Assembly (NCBI GenBank): GCA_023105745.1
Contig: JALGQZ010000006.1
Span: forward strand, 64,462,316-64,526,315
Source: Austropuccinia psidii
Lineage: Eukaryota > Basidiomycota > Pucciniomycetes > Pucciniales > Sphaerophragmiaceae
Reading direction: 5' to 3'
Length of the DNA: 64,000 nt
Under the pieces are notes generated by a model. That model did no database searches and had not been told where the DNA came from. It saw only the letters and a program-made list of their open reading frames with translations. Positions 1 through 12,958 of this stretch are shown one piece after another. Both the position numbers and the translations under genes were made by a program. Within the stretch, counting starts at the first letter, position 1, and the number at the start of each line of letters is the position of its first letter.

Positions 1-1249
1 AATTTATGGAGCTTTTAATTCGATAAATGGGCTTTTTTAATTCTTTTAATTAATGAATTATTTGCATAAATCATGTTTCCAAAAAAAATTCAAAATTTAT
101 GGATTCAAATTTTGATTTGGAGGTTGAAAAATTCAAATGGATTCTTTTTTCAATTTTTTTTTTAAATTTTTGGTTTTCATTTTGTAGTTCAAAAATTGGA
201 ATTTGAAGACAAATTCTTTCAATAGTAAAAATTGAATCTTCCATAAAGGCATGCTTTGATTTATAGTGAATTTTGTTTACCACCATATTTAAGCAATGTA
301 CACTTTGCCAAGTGATAGAAAAAAATAATGTTGAATTTTCTTAACCAAACTCATTTGTAAAATTGAAATAATAATGGAATTTTCCAAGTGGTTTATCTTA
401 AAGTAATCCAGAAATAACTTTAAAAATTATTTTTCATTTTTCATAAAAAAACAAAATTATTTTAATAGACTTTAAATTTATTTTTTTATGTATTTGTATA
501 TAAAGGTTAAGTTTTAAGAATCTTATCTAAATATATAAATATATAAAATAAATTTTCCAAGTCCTATCATTTTGAAGGAATAAAATCAATTTAATAAACA
601 AATTTCAATTATATATTTATTAAAATTTCAAGAAAAAGAAGAAACTATAATAGAATTCTACTATTCTGGAAATCAGAAGTAGTTTTTTTTCAAGTTCTTT
701 AAATTATGGTATATAATTACTTGGTTATACAATAAAAAAATTGAATTATATGAATTTAATTTCTAGTTTTTTGGTAAAACCTATCCAATTATTTAAATTA
801 ATTTCTTTTATAAATTGATTTGAAGTATTTCACCTATATAAATAACTTTTAGAAGAACTTTTAGCCAATTTTTTCTGATTTTTTAATTTCCTTCATTTAA
901 ATTCATTTTTTTAAATTAAGTTGATCTAATTTTTTTTTAGAATATCTTGTTAATATGAGAATTTTAGGCTCCCTACCCTAATATCCAATATTGATGGTAT
1001 TTTCCCAGCAAAAAAAATCATTTAAACTTTATTAAAAAATTAATTAAAATATTAAGAAATTTAAATTTTCAAAAAAAAAAATTCTTTAATTTTAAAAATT
1101 AAATTAAATTGAACTCTTATTAATATTATAATTTTAAATTAAATTTTAATAAGAATTAAATAAATAAATTGAATTATTTATTAAGAATTATAATTATGAT
1201 AAAAAAAGAATTAGAATACTTCATATTTTATAATATATATATATATATA
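1..1249. other. AT-rich intergenic sequence
   Basis: Long A and T runs and short low-complexity reading frames only. No domain, RNA or repeat structure is recognised. It ends in an AT dinucleotide run at about 1232-1249 that abuts the possible left end of Harbinger element 1. Confidence 0.6.
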
Positions 1250-1547
1250 AGGGGGATTCAATCCCTTGCGGAAAAGGTTTTTTTTTGCTTCAAACTGATT
1301 TTGTATTTGCACAATTTTCCTCCTCCCCAAAATCTGCAGATCAGATATGTAGACATCTGATTGAACCTGATCCAACCCCCAATTCTTTTCTTACCCATGT
1401 TATGGCCTGTTCACCATCATTCCCCCCCAAGCATTGTTTGGATGCTATTTTTATGGTTTTAATTTCTCACGATTTCAATTTTTTAAAAAAAGTATCTTGA
1501 TCTTTTCTTTTATAACCTGACAAATCCAACACCCAAACTTTGCCGAC

Positions 1548-1572
1548 GGGAAGCATCTGTTGGATGCTTCCC
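1548..1572. repeat. Perfect hairpin, 10-bp stem
   Basis: GGGAAGCATC is followed by five bases (TGTTG) and then GATGCTTCCC. It lies about 100 bp upstream of the accessory reading frame, so it may be a subterminal inverted motif of element 1 bound by its DNA-binding protein. The role is inference. Confidence 0.6.
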
Positions 1573-1666
1573 ATTTCTTTTGAAATTTTTTGTTAAATTA
1601 CTATAAATAAATCAATTGATCAGTAAGTTATTTGTGTTTTGATATTTCATTTTATGACATGGCTAA

Positions 1667-3546
1667 TTGGAAAATGCATTTTTCAAACGCATCATTGAAC
1701 ATGGAAATTTGGCAAAGATATCTCACTTTAATCTTGTGAGTACTTTGACGAATGGGTTGTATCTTATATTGCTAACTTTTTCTGATAATAATGGTCTGCA
1801 TGACAATATTAGACCAAACAAAATGGATCGTTACGATGGAGTGAATGATCAACGTTTCAATGCTAACTATCCAAATTTCGATGCCAATAGTCCTAGCAGA
1901 AGGCAGGAATTTCCTCATGTTGAGGGATGTCAAAATCAGTGGAGGGCTGTTGGAGTGACTGGGTCCCAACCTGAAGATGTTTATGGTGGTTTCAATGGGC
2001 AACAACATACGAACCACATGCCTTTTGAAAGGAATGCGCAGCAAGTGTCAAGCCCAATTACTTTAGCCCAGGAATGTATAAACGCTCATATTTATCACAA
2101 CTTCCAATGCAAAATCCACCACCCAAGCAAAATTGCAAGAACTTGCCAACACCATTTTTGGTGCAAGAACTGGGTGGTCACTCATTTGTTTATGGCACAC
2201 CCCCAATTATGACAAATGACAGGAGTTGTTTTCCTGGGTAAATTCAACAACTCCTGTCAATTAGACAATACTTATGACTTACATGATCAATATGGATGTT
2301 TTATTAGGATTTTTCATTCAGCAAGTGTGTCATCACATGGATATGGCCAGGAACTGAACTCCCCAGGTGGTGTTACTCAAAATGTAGTGCAAGGTCAATT
2401 GACAACACAATCACCTGCCAGTAGAATTAATATAAGGAACATTCCCAATTTGGGCAAAGCAAACAAGGAAAATAATAGTTATGGAAGCCAAAATTGGATG
2501 CATCAAACACACAAATCACAGAAAACCAAGGGGAATTGAGATGCAAATCCCAACTTCACTCGTAAAGATTACAAGAATATTTGCACTTAATTTTAAATTC
2601 AAGAGAATTATGACCAATTATTTGGGAAAAATGGCAAGACCAGAATTGGTGAATGTTTTCTTATGCGTGGAGGTGCATACAAAATGTTTGCAGGATATCT
2701 CAACTCACTTAATTCATCACTTCAACTGAATGGTAGGCATTGCTCTCAACATTTTACGACTTACAAAAAAAATACTTGGCCACCCGATTATGGGCAAACA
2801 ACACAGGAGCAGGCTTGACAGAACAGGAGATGGGCATGACTCTTCAGCAAAAGTTAGATGTCCTCTGCCCTTGTTTTACAAGAATGGATGCAATTTTTGG
2901 ATTGAAAGCCAATGTGGAGGCGTTCAGTGAACTAAATACAACTAGTGTTGGGACAATCATGGTGGATAGTGGCAGTGAAAGCAATTCAGATGAAGAACAT
3001 AAAGCTATGAGCAATTCATGTATGTCAGAAGAGGAAATGAAAAAACGCAAAAGCACAAAAAACAATATCAGAAACCCTCAAATGCATGAAGCTTCAACGA
3101 ATTCACCAAACACAACAACAGCAAGTGATGTGTGCAGCGAAGGACTCTCAAAGAAGAAAAATGTCACTCATTTTCCCAAACAGGCACGCTTAAACATGAA
3201 AGAGGCCAATGAACAGCAGGATCAAGAATGCCGTTGCTCATGACTTAAAATCATCAAAAATTATGTTGCTTTACAAGAAAAAAAATGGGTGGCCGATTTG
3301 GAATTCAAAAGAGAATTGAGCAGGCAAGATTACAACTTTTTAAAAGAGAAGAGTGATTGCAAATATATGTTAGAAAAAGAAAAAATGGATTGGAAAATGT
3401 TATTAGAACAAAAGCAACAGGAACAAGACAAGCATGAAACAACAAGAGGTCAGGACTTCATTTGTGCAGAGTCTGTTAAATTCAGGGAAAACACCCAAAG
3501 AGGTGGCAACTTATATGAGACTGTCATATGGTTAGTCAACATATGA
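1667..3546 (+). pseudogene. Harbinger accessory protein, Myb/SANT-like, broken
   Basis: In Harbinger elements this second gene encodes a nuclear DNA-binding partner that brings the transposase to the element ends. A likely start is the ATG at 1823 (MDRYDG). The N-terminal part is Asn/Gln-rich and low complexity. A segment reading NFTRKDYKNICT, near 2550, opens the Myb/SANT-like region, followed by the family block LWANNTGAGLTEQEMGMTLQ and LCPCFTRMDAIFG near 2790-2910. The last ~85 residues (3289-3546) are charged and helical, a probable coiled coil. Breaks that I can see: two in-frame stops just after NFTRKDYKNICT, a one-base loss in the A-run at 2765-2772, and a frame change at about 3245-3260. 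Another Myb-type partner of a different family is possible, but position and motifs fit Harbinger. Confidence 0.7.
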
Positions 3547-4191
3547 CAAAATAATCCACTCAACAGTTGGAAAGAGTGGACTTTGGACACATCAAAGTCC
3601 AACTAAAGTGAATTTTAGTGTGGTGATATACGTTTTCCCATTTGGGTATTGTTTGTCAAAGCATGTTTTTTTTAAAAAAAAGGCTATTTTTGGTTGTTGG
3701 CTTGATGCTTGTATGTACTCATAGCTAGTCTTATTGCAAGACTAACGATTTGTTCCTTTTGAGAGAAGGATCTCTCCCAAAATGTGTTTTGCAACCATGA
3801 GTGCATTAACATTAAGTGGACACTTTCCTCATACATACAAACAAACCTCTACAAATTATGTACAAAAAGGCATGAGAATAAATCATGCCTAACAATAACC
3901 TTTAAGTGAGCCAAACTACGATTAACTTATATATAATTTATACAATTTATAAGATGAAAACTATTTCATTGAAAAAGATGCCCAGGAATAATGGCCATGT
4001 TCAAAGTGTGTATAAATTACTGTTGGCCCATGTTGCACACATGTATTCTATTACAAAAATATTTGTTAAAAAAGATTTCTTCACAGTGAACTCACATGTG
4101 TATATAACATTAATACAATATTATTTTTGAAAACCGCATATAACACATTTGACGTTCAGAAAATCTAAAGCGTAAACATGTATCAAAAAAT
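3547..4191. other. Spacer between convergent Harbinger genes
   Basis: Lies between the 3' ends of the accessory gene and the transposase. It holds only short AT-rich frames. Both genes would terminate here, but I cannot point to a specific polyadenylation signal. Confidence 0.55.
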
Positions 4192-5760
4192 TTAAGCCGA
4201 CAAATTGAAATCTAAGCAAAAGTTCTGCACAAAATTGCGCCAGAGGTAAGAATCATTTTGCATTATTAACCCATTCGGATTCCAATCTGGCAAGTCCTCC
4301 TCATCAAATGGCTGCTCCCATTGATCTCCAACATTAAGCAGAAAGTTATGCAATACCACACAGCTATAAATCCATTTGTTGATGTAAAACATATGTCTCT
4401 TCTTGTAGCAAGCCAGGTGTAAGTTTTTGAGAGATCCCCAACGGCCTTTCATAATTCCAATACAATGATCAATTTGTACCCTTGAATGGGAAATGTAATA
4501 ATTGAATTGCCAATTATGAATCTGGTCCATTGCTGGACCTTTGAAGCAGGGTATGCAATGATTTCCTAAGGAATAAGCAGAATCCGCCAATAAATATTGG
4601 TCTATTTCATTATTATTAGTTATTCCGCTTCATTTAAATTCAACAAAATGCAGGAGGAGACTGACCTGCTGAAAAATTATCATATGATTGTGTATACAAT
4701 CCCATCTTCTTACATAAACTGCTATCAACACATGAACCTGGCCAGCCACAAAACAGTGCAATAATTCTCTTCTGATTATCGCAAACTATTTGGGCATTCA
4801 ATGAGTAACAACTCTTGCAATCAAAGAACACCTTTCCATCTAATCCTGGACGTTGATATAAAGGAAATGTTGTACCATCCAAGCGGCCAATGCAACCAGG
4901 AAACCCTTCACCTGCCATGTACAAAGAAATTTCTTGACGTTCTTCAAGATTTGGCCAGCGTAAGTAATTGCCCCAATTACCTGGCATGAGGCCATCACTA
5001 CACCACCCTGACTAATACAGTACGGTCTTGCTAAGCATCCAACAGATGTTCTGGTTCCATTCATTCCAAGGTGCTCCAAAGTAAGTGCTAGTTGTTGGCA
5101 TATATCCAGTTGTGCACAAGTGCTGTTGTTATGAAAGATGTTGCTATTCTTGATCAGATTGTAGATTACGAAGAACCCTTCACAAGTTGTGCAAACCTGT
5201 TGCAAATTCTCGGGACTCAATGACAACAAATGTTCCAGGCTGTACTCTTCATGAGAAAGGTCTTTGATCTGACTACTTATATAACTAATAAAAAAAGTCT
5301 TCAGTGTTCCACATCAATATTATGTAGGATGAATTACTCACTGACTATTAATAACTCTTTGCAAAAGGTCACATACTTCATTTGCTTCACTAAGCAGCCA
5401 TTCAAACATAAGAGCCATCACCTCATCGTCTTCAGCCAAAATTAAACCAATGGAAGGCCATTCTGGAAAAACCAGCATGTCTAACCAATCATCGGTTGAT
5501 TCATCTCCCAACTGACGTTTTCGCTTTTGCAATTGCCCAATCCAGTTTTTTTGTGATGATAATTTAGGCATTGAGTTGGATTCTAAAACCTTTTTGAGTG
5601 CTTCACAAAATAACGCCTTTGTTAATGAGCAAAACACTATATAAAAAACAATTATTAATATAATGAAGTGCAACAAGGAGCATCCCAAGCTTTTGAATAG
5701 ATTTTTACCTTTCCCTATTTGTCTCCAAACAATTTTATCTGACCAATTTGAAAGAATCAA
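4192..5760 (-). pseudogene. PIF/Harbinger DDE transposase, frameshifted
   Basis: The DDE_Tnp_4-type nuclease cuts and rejoins element ends. The N-terminal exon region covers 5760-5342, then a GT-AG intron at 5341-5276, then an exon with SLEHLGMNGTRTSVG-like family sequence down to about 4960. One frame change near 4975 leads into MPGNWGNYLRWPNLEERQEI and GFPGCIGRLDGTTFPLYQ (first catalytic Asp, about 4875). A second intron at 4665-4602 (GTCAGT...ATAG) joins to DQYLLADSAYSLG (second Asp). RVQIDHCIGIMKGRW follows, where the usual third catalytic Glu is Asp. The C-terminus has the family's SCVVLHNFLL block and ends at 4192. Apart from the frameshift near 4975 this copy is well preserved. The accessory gene converges on it from the left. 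Confidence 0.82.
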
Positions 5761-5884
5761 AAACTAAAGGTTACATTAACAAAAGGTAGTACATAAGAAT
5801 TATGATAAGAGTATAAATACCTAAAGGTGAACAACAGAATATAATACACAGATCAACTAGATTGATGACTACGATGAACTAAAA

Positions 5885-6319
5885 TGTAACACTAAGACAG
5901 AAACAAAATAGTAAGAGTAACACCTTTAACACTATTGAGATGCTACATAAAGCATACCTCTAAACTCAAGACTCCCTGAGTTATATTTAGATAACAAGTC
6001 GTAACTGATGTATACGTTAGTTAATCTATAAAGAGTATGACATTAATTCATAACTGTATGATCTTGTTAACAGGATAATGATTAAACCTACTACTGCTTT
6101 ATTAAAATGCTGTGTTTATATAATAGAGAGTGTACAACACTTAGTTGTATCACTCTTAGGTCGTATGAGTAAAATATAAAATAATAAAGAATAAAGAAAG
6201 ATAAAGCAACACTCAGAAATCTACAACCGTAATCCTTGGTGCTTATAAGTTAATTGTTATCTTAAGAGCACGGCTTTTAATTTTGCTGTTGTCTTATAAG
6301 CACGGTTTTAAGTATTACA
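5885..6319 (-). repeat. Possible LTR of a small retroelement
   Basis: Starts TGTAACACTAAG and ends AAGTATTACA, giving TGTAA/TTACA termini. On the minus strand the sequence just before it reads AAAAGGGAGACATGA, which resembles a polypurine tract next to a 3' LTR. No matching 5-bp flanks were found (TAAAA against TCATG), so it could be a truncated element or a coincidence. Average base composition here is less AT-extreme than the surroundings. Confidence 0.35.
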
Positions 6320-6968
6320 TCATGTCTCCCTTTTCTAACTAGCTTAGGAAACTAGTTGCAATATTGAGGTTTAGGAGAACGCTCAGATACATTTTACATG
6401 ATTAACCAATAATTTTTTATTCGTCAAAATTCCTTTACACTCCTTTTGTGGAAATTGTGATTTTCGCACCCAATCAAAGTTGTTTTTCTGCTTTGGAGAA
6501 AGTTATGTTGCATAAAAATATGTTGTGCTTAAAAGAAGACCTTTAATGTTTCGTGTTTTAAATGCTAAATTTTTCCTTGCAGGTGTCAAATGAAAATAAA
6601 AAGAGATATTGTTTGAGAATTTGTATTCAAATGAAAATTTTTGGGGAAATTGTTGAATGATTTGAATTAAAATGAAAATTTACTTTGAAAAAATTCACTT
6701 GAAGCAATAGTTGATATTTTAAACAACATATACAATTTCAACAAATTTGAAATTGTATTTTTTTGGAAAAATAGGAAAAATGAAGAGTTGTTTTATAAAA
6801 ATTATAAAAAATTATTTAGCAATTTTATTTCTAAAAAAATTGCTGAAAATTGCATTCAAAAAATTTGGAGGATAGGCCTGTATGCGTATGGCAGATATGT
6901 AAATCCAACCCGCCTCAAAAAGAAATCAGGTAGGTGGATCTCCTGATATCATAAATCAAAATCACAAT
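6320..6968. other. AT-rich sequence, nothing recognised
   Basis: Short T-rich and A-rich stretches. The only notable motif is CAGATATGTA...ATCCAACCC near 6892-6920, which also occurs in direct orientation near 1340-1380 at the other end of element 1 and may be subterminal element sequence. Confidence 0.4.
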
Positions 6969-6984
6969 GGGGTTGAATCACCCT

Positions 6985-9426
6985 ATATATATTAATTCTT
7001 TCTTTTTTTAATATCACCTTCATTTGGTATATTGACCCAAAAAAAAAAAAGGATCAATTAATGTTTATTTTCCAATTTAAAAAGAAACAAATAGAATTCT
7101 TTTTTTCATAAATTTCTATTATTATTTTTTTTTTTTTGATTAATTTTTATAATAAAAAAAAAAAAAAAACTTAACCAAAAAACATAAATAATTAAAAAAA
7201 AAAAAAAAACATTATTAAAAATCTTTATTTTGAAATTAATTATAAATTTTATCTTCTTAATAATAGTTAATGATTAAAATTAAATTTAAAATATTAATCA
7301 ATATTTTTAATAATAATTCTTATAACTATTTTATTTTTTTAAAATAATATTTATTTTAAATTTTTTTTCTAAATTGGTAAAAATATTTGATTAATGTTTT
7401 TTTTTGTTTTTTTTTTTTATAAATTTTCTTATTTATCAATTTCAAATTTATTAAAATGAAAAGAAATTGAATTAATTTAATATAATTTTAATAAATCTTC
7501 CTAAAATTAATAAAGGATTTCTTAAAATTTAAAAAAAAAAAAATAATTGAATCTTTGATCAAATTATTAATTTCTTTAAAAATTTTCAAAAAAATTTCTT
7601 TAATGTTTGAATTTAATTTATGTCTTGATTTAGTAAAAGATTGATTTAATTGGGTATAAAAAAATTGATTAGGGTAGGAAAAACTTAAGCTCAATTTAAT
7701 TTGAGGATTAAATTGTTTTCTTTTTTTTTGATTTAACTGAACCTCTTTGCCTGATGAATATGGGAATTCTTTAGGGTTAAAATTAATTTTTTGAGTATTT
7801 TAAGTTGAAGGTAAATAATAAAGAAGAAAAACTTATTAATATTAAAACTATTTGTTTTTTTATGATTGGAATTTGGAGATTTATGGTAGAAAAAACCACA
7901 CTCTGAAATTTCTTCAATAAGAGTTAATTTCTAAACATTTTTATCTAAAGGCTTGCATAGAAATATTTTGAAAAAAAATTAGCCTGGAGAAATTTATTCC
8001 CTTCAAAAGAAATAAAAAAATGAAGGGTCATAACTCATTCCTCTTTCTGATTGGAGATCAAAGCCAGATTCATGAACAAATACTACCTGGTGATCAAAAT
8101 CAAAATCTGGGTAATTGAACAAGCTGGCTCTTTGAGCTTACAGGTCTTCCTTGTTTCAAGATTCAGGGAGTTTTTTAACCTTCTTCCAAGCGATTATCAT
8201 GTCACAAATAAGTTTACTTATTGATTGGAATGAGATTTCAAAAGGAAATTTCTCTTCTAAAAACTCTTTCATATCCTTCAAAGTGACTTCTGATCTTTTA
8301 TCAATGAGGTAAAGTAACTACATATTTATTTAATTCACAATCTTTCATTTTTTTTCTTTTAGACATTTGTTTCATTTGGATTTTAATGCAATATTAAGTA
8401 AGCTTTGTTGGAAGAAATATGGAACGCCTTAGAAAAGAGCCTTCCGAGATATTCCCTTCTACACAACATTTTCTTTCACAAAGCTTTGTATATATAATGG
8501 CTAACAATAACTTCAGGTTGGAATTATTTGTAGTTAATTTATCAATAAAATTCATCATTATTTTTTCTTTTTTGTAATTTTCTGTCTGTATCATTGTTTT
8601 ATGAAAAAGCTCTTTATTTTTTCTAATTGTGCAGCTTGCTAGAGACTATCTTCTTAATATTGCATCTTAGCAGAATCAAAGTCCATTCATGGAGCTGGTG
8701 GCACTTTCTCAGGAGCTCTTGTGGCAAATCATGAAAAATAAAAAAGTATAATTATCATTTAAAATAAATGAATTCAAATTTATAAGTTTTTGGCCTTGGT
8801 TTTTAGAAACTAGGCCAAAGAACAATGCTGATCATTTTGAATTTTGGTTTCATTTTTTCAATTTTTAGACCCTAAGGTCAGCTTTTTTTGTAGAACCCTG
8901 AAATCGTAGCTCTTAGATTTGAGGACTGTGGCTTCTGCTTTATTAAAAGAAACTGTTTCTATTAACTTGAATCTCCGCATAAAATGACCAAGCATTAAGC
9001 GATAGTGGTGGCAATTTGAAGGAAGAAGTATTCTGGCAATGCCAAACACCCTCTATTGCAGTTGGGTCTTTTGATGTCACCCGGGTAGCTGGAAAATCAT
9101 CAGAAACTAGGCCTGATTATCAACCGACATTTGGGTTGTACAGGCTCGTTGTCAAGTTGCGCCAGTCATATGCCAAACCAGCATTATAGAACGAAGAGCT
9201 CAGACAGCTTTCAAACATACATAACCAAAAAGCGAAAAACTCGAGCATAACACTCATTTTAATACCTTCAACATAATTAGCGTTTTATATTACTACACAT
9301 CGCGGATACATGTCATGATAAATGACCAATAGTACAATTTTAACAATTTTTTAGTAAAAACAGGCAATCATCAAGAAACCTAGGCGGGAGCTTGATCAAA
9401 GTTAATGGGCGATAATTTATTCTTTG
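6985..9426. other. Intergenic, AT-rich; no gene recognised
   Basis: From 7000 to 7900 the sequence is dominated by poly-A and poly-T runs. From about 8040 to 9250 composition is more mixed and 9055-9200 is locally GC-richer, including a CCCGGG. A 32-codon minus-strand ATG frame exists there, but nothing supports a protein. The segment next to 9427 should contain the 3' untranslated region of the carboxylase gene. Confidence 0.5.
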
Positions 9427-12400
9427 TCATTTTATGTTGATTAATACTTGACCTTCATTTACCATTCCATTTGGTTCAACTTGAATATCTCCGACCGTTC
9501 CATCTATTGAAGATCTTACAATAACCTAAAGCAAAATTCGTTGTCATCGAGAGTTTGAATCAGCTTTTGCTAAAACAGAGTAATCTAAAGGATTTCTTAT
9601 AAACCAAAAAAGTTAGAAAAAAATTACTTCGGTCTTCATTGCCTCAAGCACAATTAATCCATCACCAGCTTTAATTTGATCACCTTCTTTGACCATTAGT
9701 TTAATCACCTTGGAAGGCATAACCGCACGAATTTGATTCGAGTTGGTTCTTTGTTCAACTTTGTCTTTCAACAATTGCAGTTTCCATTGAGGCCACGGCA
9801 CAACCAGCTCAAACAGTTCTCCGCGCGCAAAAATATGGTGCTTTTCACTAAAACTATTTGAGCCATTCAAATCCTGAGTGACATGATTTATCAAACTTCG
9901 TTTGCCATCAACAATCGTCACAACTTCTTGACCATTATGCCCAGAATCGAAAAGTTCAAACTTGTGTTTTACCACATCAAAAGCTTTTACATGATGGATA
10001 CTAGGGGTTGCCTTTTCAGGGCCCGAAACACAAGCTTCAAAGCTTGTGAAAGTTGGGTTAGGTTTGTCCGAGCTGAAGCTCATGGTAACTTGACTAGGTT
10101 GAGTAGGAGGTGAAGAGATATGGTCGGGGAGCACACAGAATTCGTACTTGCGAGAGATTTTGGTACCACCCAGCCTCCAACCATGTAATGTATCCCAAGG
10201 GCATCTACCTCCTGCAATACTTAAATTTCTGGAATTTCGAGTGCCAATTTCCTTCATGGCGGAGTACAAACTAGCATTGATAATGACTTCTTCCGCTGGG
10301 TTGGTCGGACAAGTTGGAAAAAGTTCATGTTTGTACTTGTCGATAAAACCGGTTTCCACCTTACCGGCAACAAATTCTGGATGAGCACTGAGACTCTTGA
10401 GGAACTCAATATTGGTGGATGGACCAATGATTTGATATTCATGAAGTTTTTGGTTCAACAGTTTCAATGCCGAAATCCGGTCTTTAGGAGAATGCACCAC
10501 TAATTTTGCTATCATAGGGTCATAATGAACTAGGGATTGAGACACGTCAGTTTTCACAGAAAAAAAAATCCATAAGAATACTCTTACCACTAATCTCGTC
10601 CCCCGTTCCCGCGCCAGTTTCAACTCTAACAGAATCGTTTTCTTGGGGTGTCTTGACATGAATGAGCTTGCCTACATCAGGTAAAAAATTTCTATGAAAA
10701 AAGAGGCCCATTACATCGCACAACAATCAATACAAGGTAATAGTAATGATCAACAGCAAGAGGGGCTCACCTGCGAGGGTTTTCCGCATAGATGCGAGCC
10801 TCGAAGGCATGCCCAATACAAGGCACTTGTTCTTGCGTCAGAGGGATTGGATTGCCGGAAGCTATTTCCAATTGCCATTGGACTAAGTCTTGTCCAGTAA
10901 TCATCTCCGTGATGGGATGCTACCGGCGATGAGAAAGATGCAAGGATCTAGGTTAGACTTTAAATGATGCACCCAGATGTTGCGGCAAGGTTTTTGTCAT
11001 TACCTCAACTTGTAACCTAATCTTTCCGGGGGGTGGTAGAATCAGCAGTACTTAGTTTGATAGTGCGAATATCTGAAAACAAACAAGAAATCATCGTACC
11101 TTGTATTCATTTCCATATAATAGAATTTTTCGCTCGAGTCTAGTATGAACTAATATAACACGAAAAAAGGTTTGGATAAAATGAAAAAATGGCATTTTTT
11201 GTAAATTTATAATTTCTGACTAACTTCCACAGTCCCAGCACCAACATAATTAACCGCTTTGGCAGCAGCAACAGCTTTTAAACCCAGTTCAGACCTTAGT
11301 TGAGAATTCAAGCCTGGCGCAGGAGCTTCTTCGATAATTTTCTGATGACGTCTTTGGACCGAACAATCCCTCTCATTGAGGTGAACATAATTACCCAACG
11401 TGTCCCCAAAGCTGCGTTAAGAAAAGGATCAACGATGGACCGATCTTGAGCTCAAACAAAAAAGAAAAATGCTAATGACATTTGAACTTCTACGTGTCTT
11501 GGATTCAGAAGATATTTCTCAAGCAAAACCTGAAACAAGCACCAAGGGTTTGTGGACGAATGTCAGCTTTTCGACTTGATTAATAACTAGTTAAGAAGTT
11601 TTGTTTTGATTTACAGTGCCGTCACCGAAGCTTTGCTGACCCTCTCGTTTAGCGCTTTCTAATTGAGTATCGAATTCATCAGGTTTAAATACAATTTTCA
11701 TTCCTTTTCCACCACCACCCTTGATCGCTTTAATTAGAATAGGATAGCCTATTTTCTCAGCTTCGTTTTTTAAAAATTGAGGATCTTGATTAGGCCCATG
11801 ATATCCGGGAACACAGGGGACGCCTGCTCGAGTCATAATCTAATTTCCAAAGACATTTTATAAGTTAAGGAGGCTCGAATGCATTGAAGGCTGTCGAAAA
11901 AAAATGAAAAAAGCTTAACCTCTTTGGATTCACTTTTAGAGCCCATACTGACAATTGCAGAACTAGGTGGACCAATGAAAGTAATGTTGGCTTGTTTCAA
12001 TTTTTCAGCGAATTCAGCACGTTCTGTGCAGTAAAATGATTATGATAAGATGGTTTAACGTGAGTTTGCTCATACTCGAAAGCACCAAAGATCAAACCCA
12101 CCAGAGAGGAAGCCCCAGCCAGGGTGAACAGCCTAAAAGTAAAAAAAAAAACAAGATTATCAAGAAATGGTAGTAAAAGATGAATTATTCAAAACCAACC
12201 TGGGAGTTACTCTGAATACAAATTTGAATGATTTTTTCAATATTCAAATAACTATGGGTTGATTCAGCAGCACCGACTCGATATGCCTCATCAGCCTAAG
12301 CTTGGTATTTAAGCAAATAAAAGAATTGTATTTTGAAAATTTAAGCTAAAATTCTTTTGAGCAGGATTAATACGAGCACTGCTTACCATGTTGACATGCC

Positions 12401-12958
12401 TAGATTCAAGATCTACATCAGAATAAATTGCGACAGTTTTGATTCCTAACTTTCTTGCTGTTTTGATGATTCTACAGGCCACTTCACCACTAAATGTTTA
12501 AATCAAGGCAAGGTGAGATGTCCGAGTTAACGCCCGGTATAAAATTAAAGCTCAGGTCAATAAACGCTATTCAATTGAAGAATCAATTTAATTTAAAAGT
12601 TGTCTTACCGATTAGCAATTAAAATCTTGTCAAACAATGGCTTAAGATTATTTTGTTTACTCCACGCTAGAGAAAAGTTTGCAAAACATTGATATCAGTG
12701 AATTTCAATCTATATTTGCAAATGCAACCATTTTTATTACTTACGATTGAAGAAGTTCAATCCATTTGAATCTTTAATAGATTTAGTACTAAAATTATTA
12801 ACTGATAAACTTTTACTAATAAAATTTTGATTTTTGAATTTTAAAGGTTTTAAATTTTTATTTGAATTAAAAATTATTGTTGAAAGATTTTCCAAATTTT
12901 TAGATGAATTTTTTGAAATTTTAAATTTATTCATAATTATTAATCTTATAAAAAGCAA
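9427..12958 (-). CDS. MCCC1: Methylcrotonoyl-CoA carboxylase alpha subunit, mitochondrial
   Basis: Biotin-carrying subunit that carboxylates biotin with ATP and bicarbonate for the leucine-degradation step 3-methylcrotonyl-CoA to 3-methylglutaconyl-CoA in mitochondria. I read 15 exons: 12958-12745, 12666-12609, 12489-12387, 12295-12200, 12132-12102, 12023-11920, 11839-11615, 11529-11480, 11411-11225, 11149-11100, 11016-11004 (13 bp), 10919-10771, 10691-10588, 10529-9628, 9525-9427. All junctions are GT-AG and stay in frame for 794 residues; the human protein has about 725. The Lys/Asn/Ser-rich N-terminus fits a mitochondrial presequence; the second Met (12934) may be the real start. Biotin carboxylase begins [17 protein letters not shown]; the ATP-grasp glycine loop GGGGKGM is at about 243-249, [12 protein letters not shown] at about 307-318 and MEMNTRLQVEHP at about 368-379. 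The C-terminal biotinyl domain has AMKTE (Lys about 760) rather than the usual AMKME. No disabling change seen. Pyruvate or acetyl-CoA carboxylase is excluded by length and by the [16 protein letters not shown] context. Confidence 0.95.

Larger units (their letters stand above)
1250..6984. mobile_element. PIF/Harbinger element 1, decayed (ends uncertain)
   Basis: The well supported core is 1667-5760: an accessory DNA-binding gene on + and a DDE transposase on -, facing each other. This is the two-gene layout of PIF/Harbinger elements and is repeated three more times in this window. Candidate terminal inverted repeats are a GGGGGATTCAATCCC-type sequence at 1250-1265 and its imperfect complement at 6969-6984 (AGGGTGATTCAACCCC on the minus strand). 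They share about 13 of 16 bases and are both flanked by AT repeats, so a target duplication cannot be read. The ends are a guess; the gene content is not. The element is dead: both genes carry frameshifts or stops. Confidence 0.5.

Noticed and set aside
71..286. 71-codon minus-strand frame at the left edge
   Set aside because: Random Phe/Lys/Asn-rich frame with no support.
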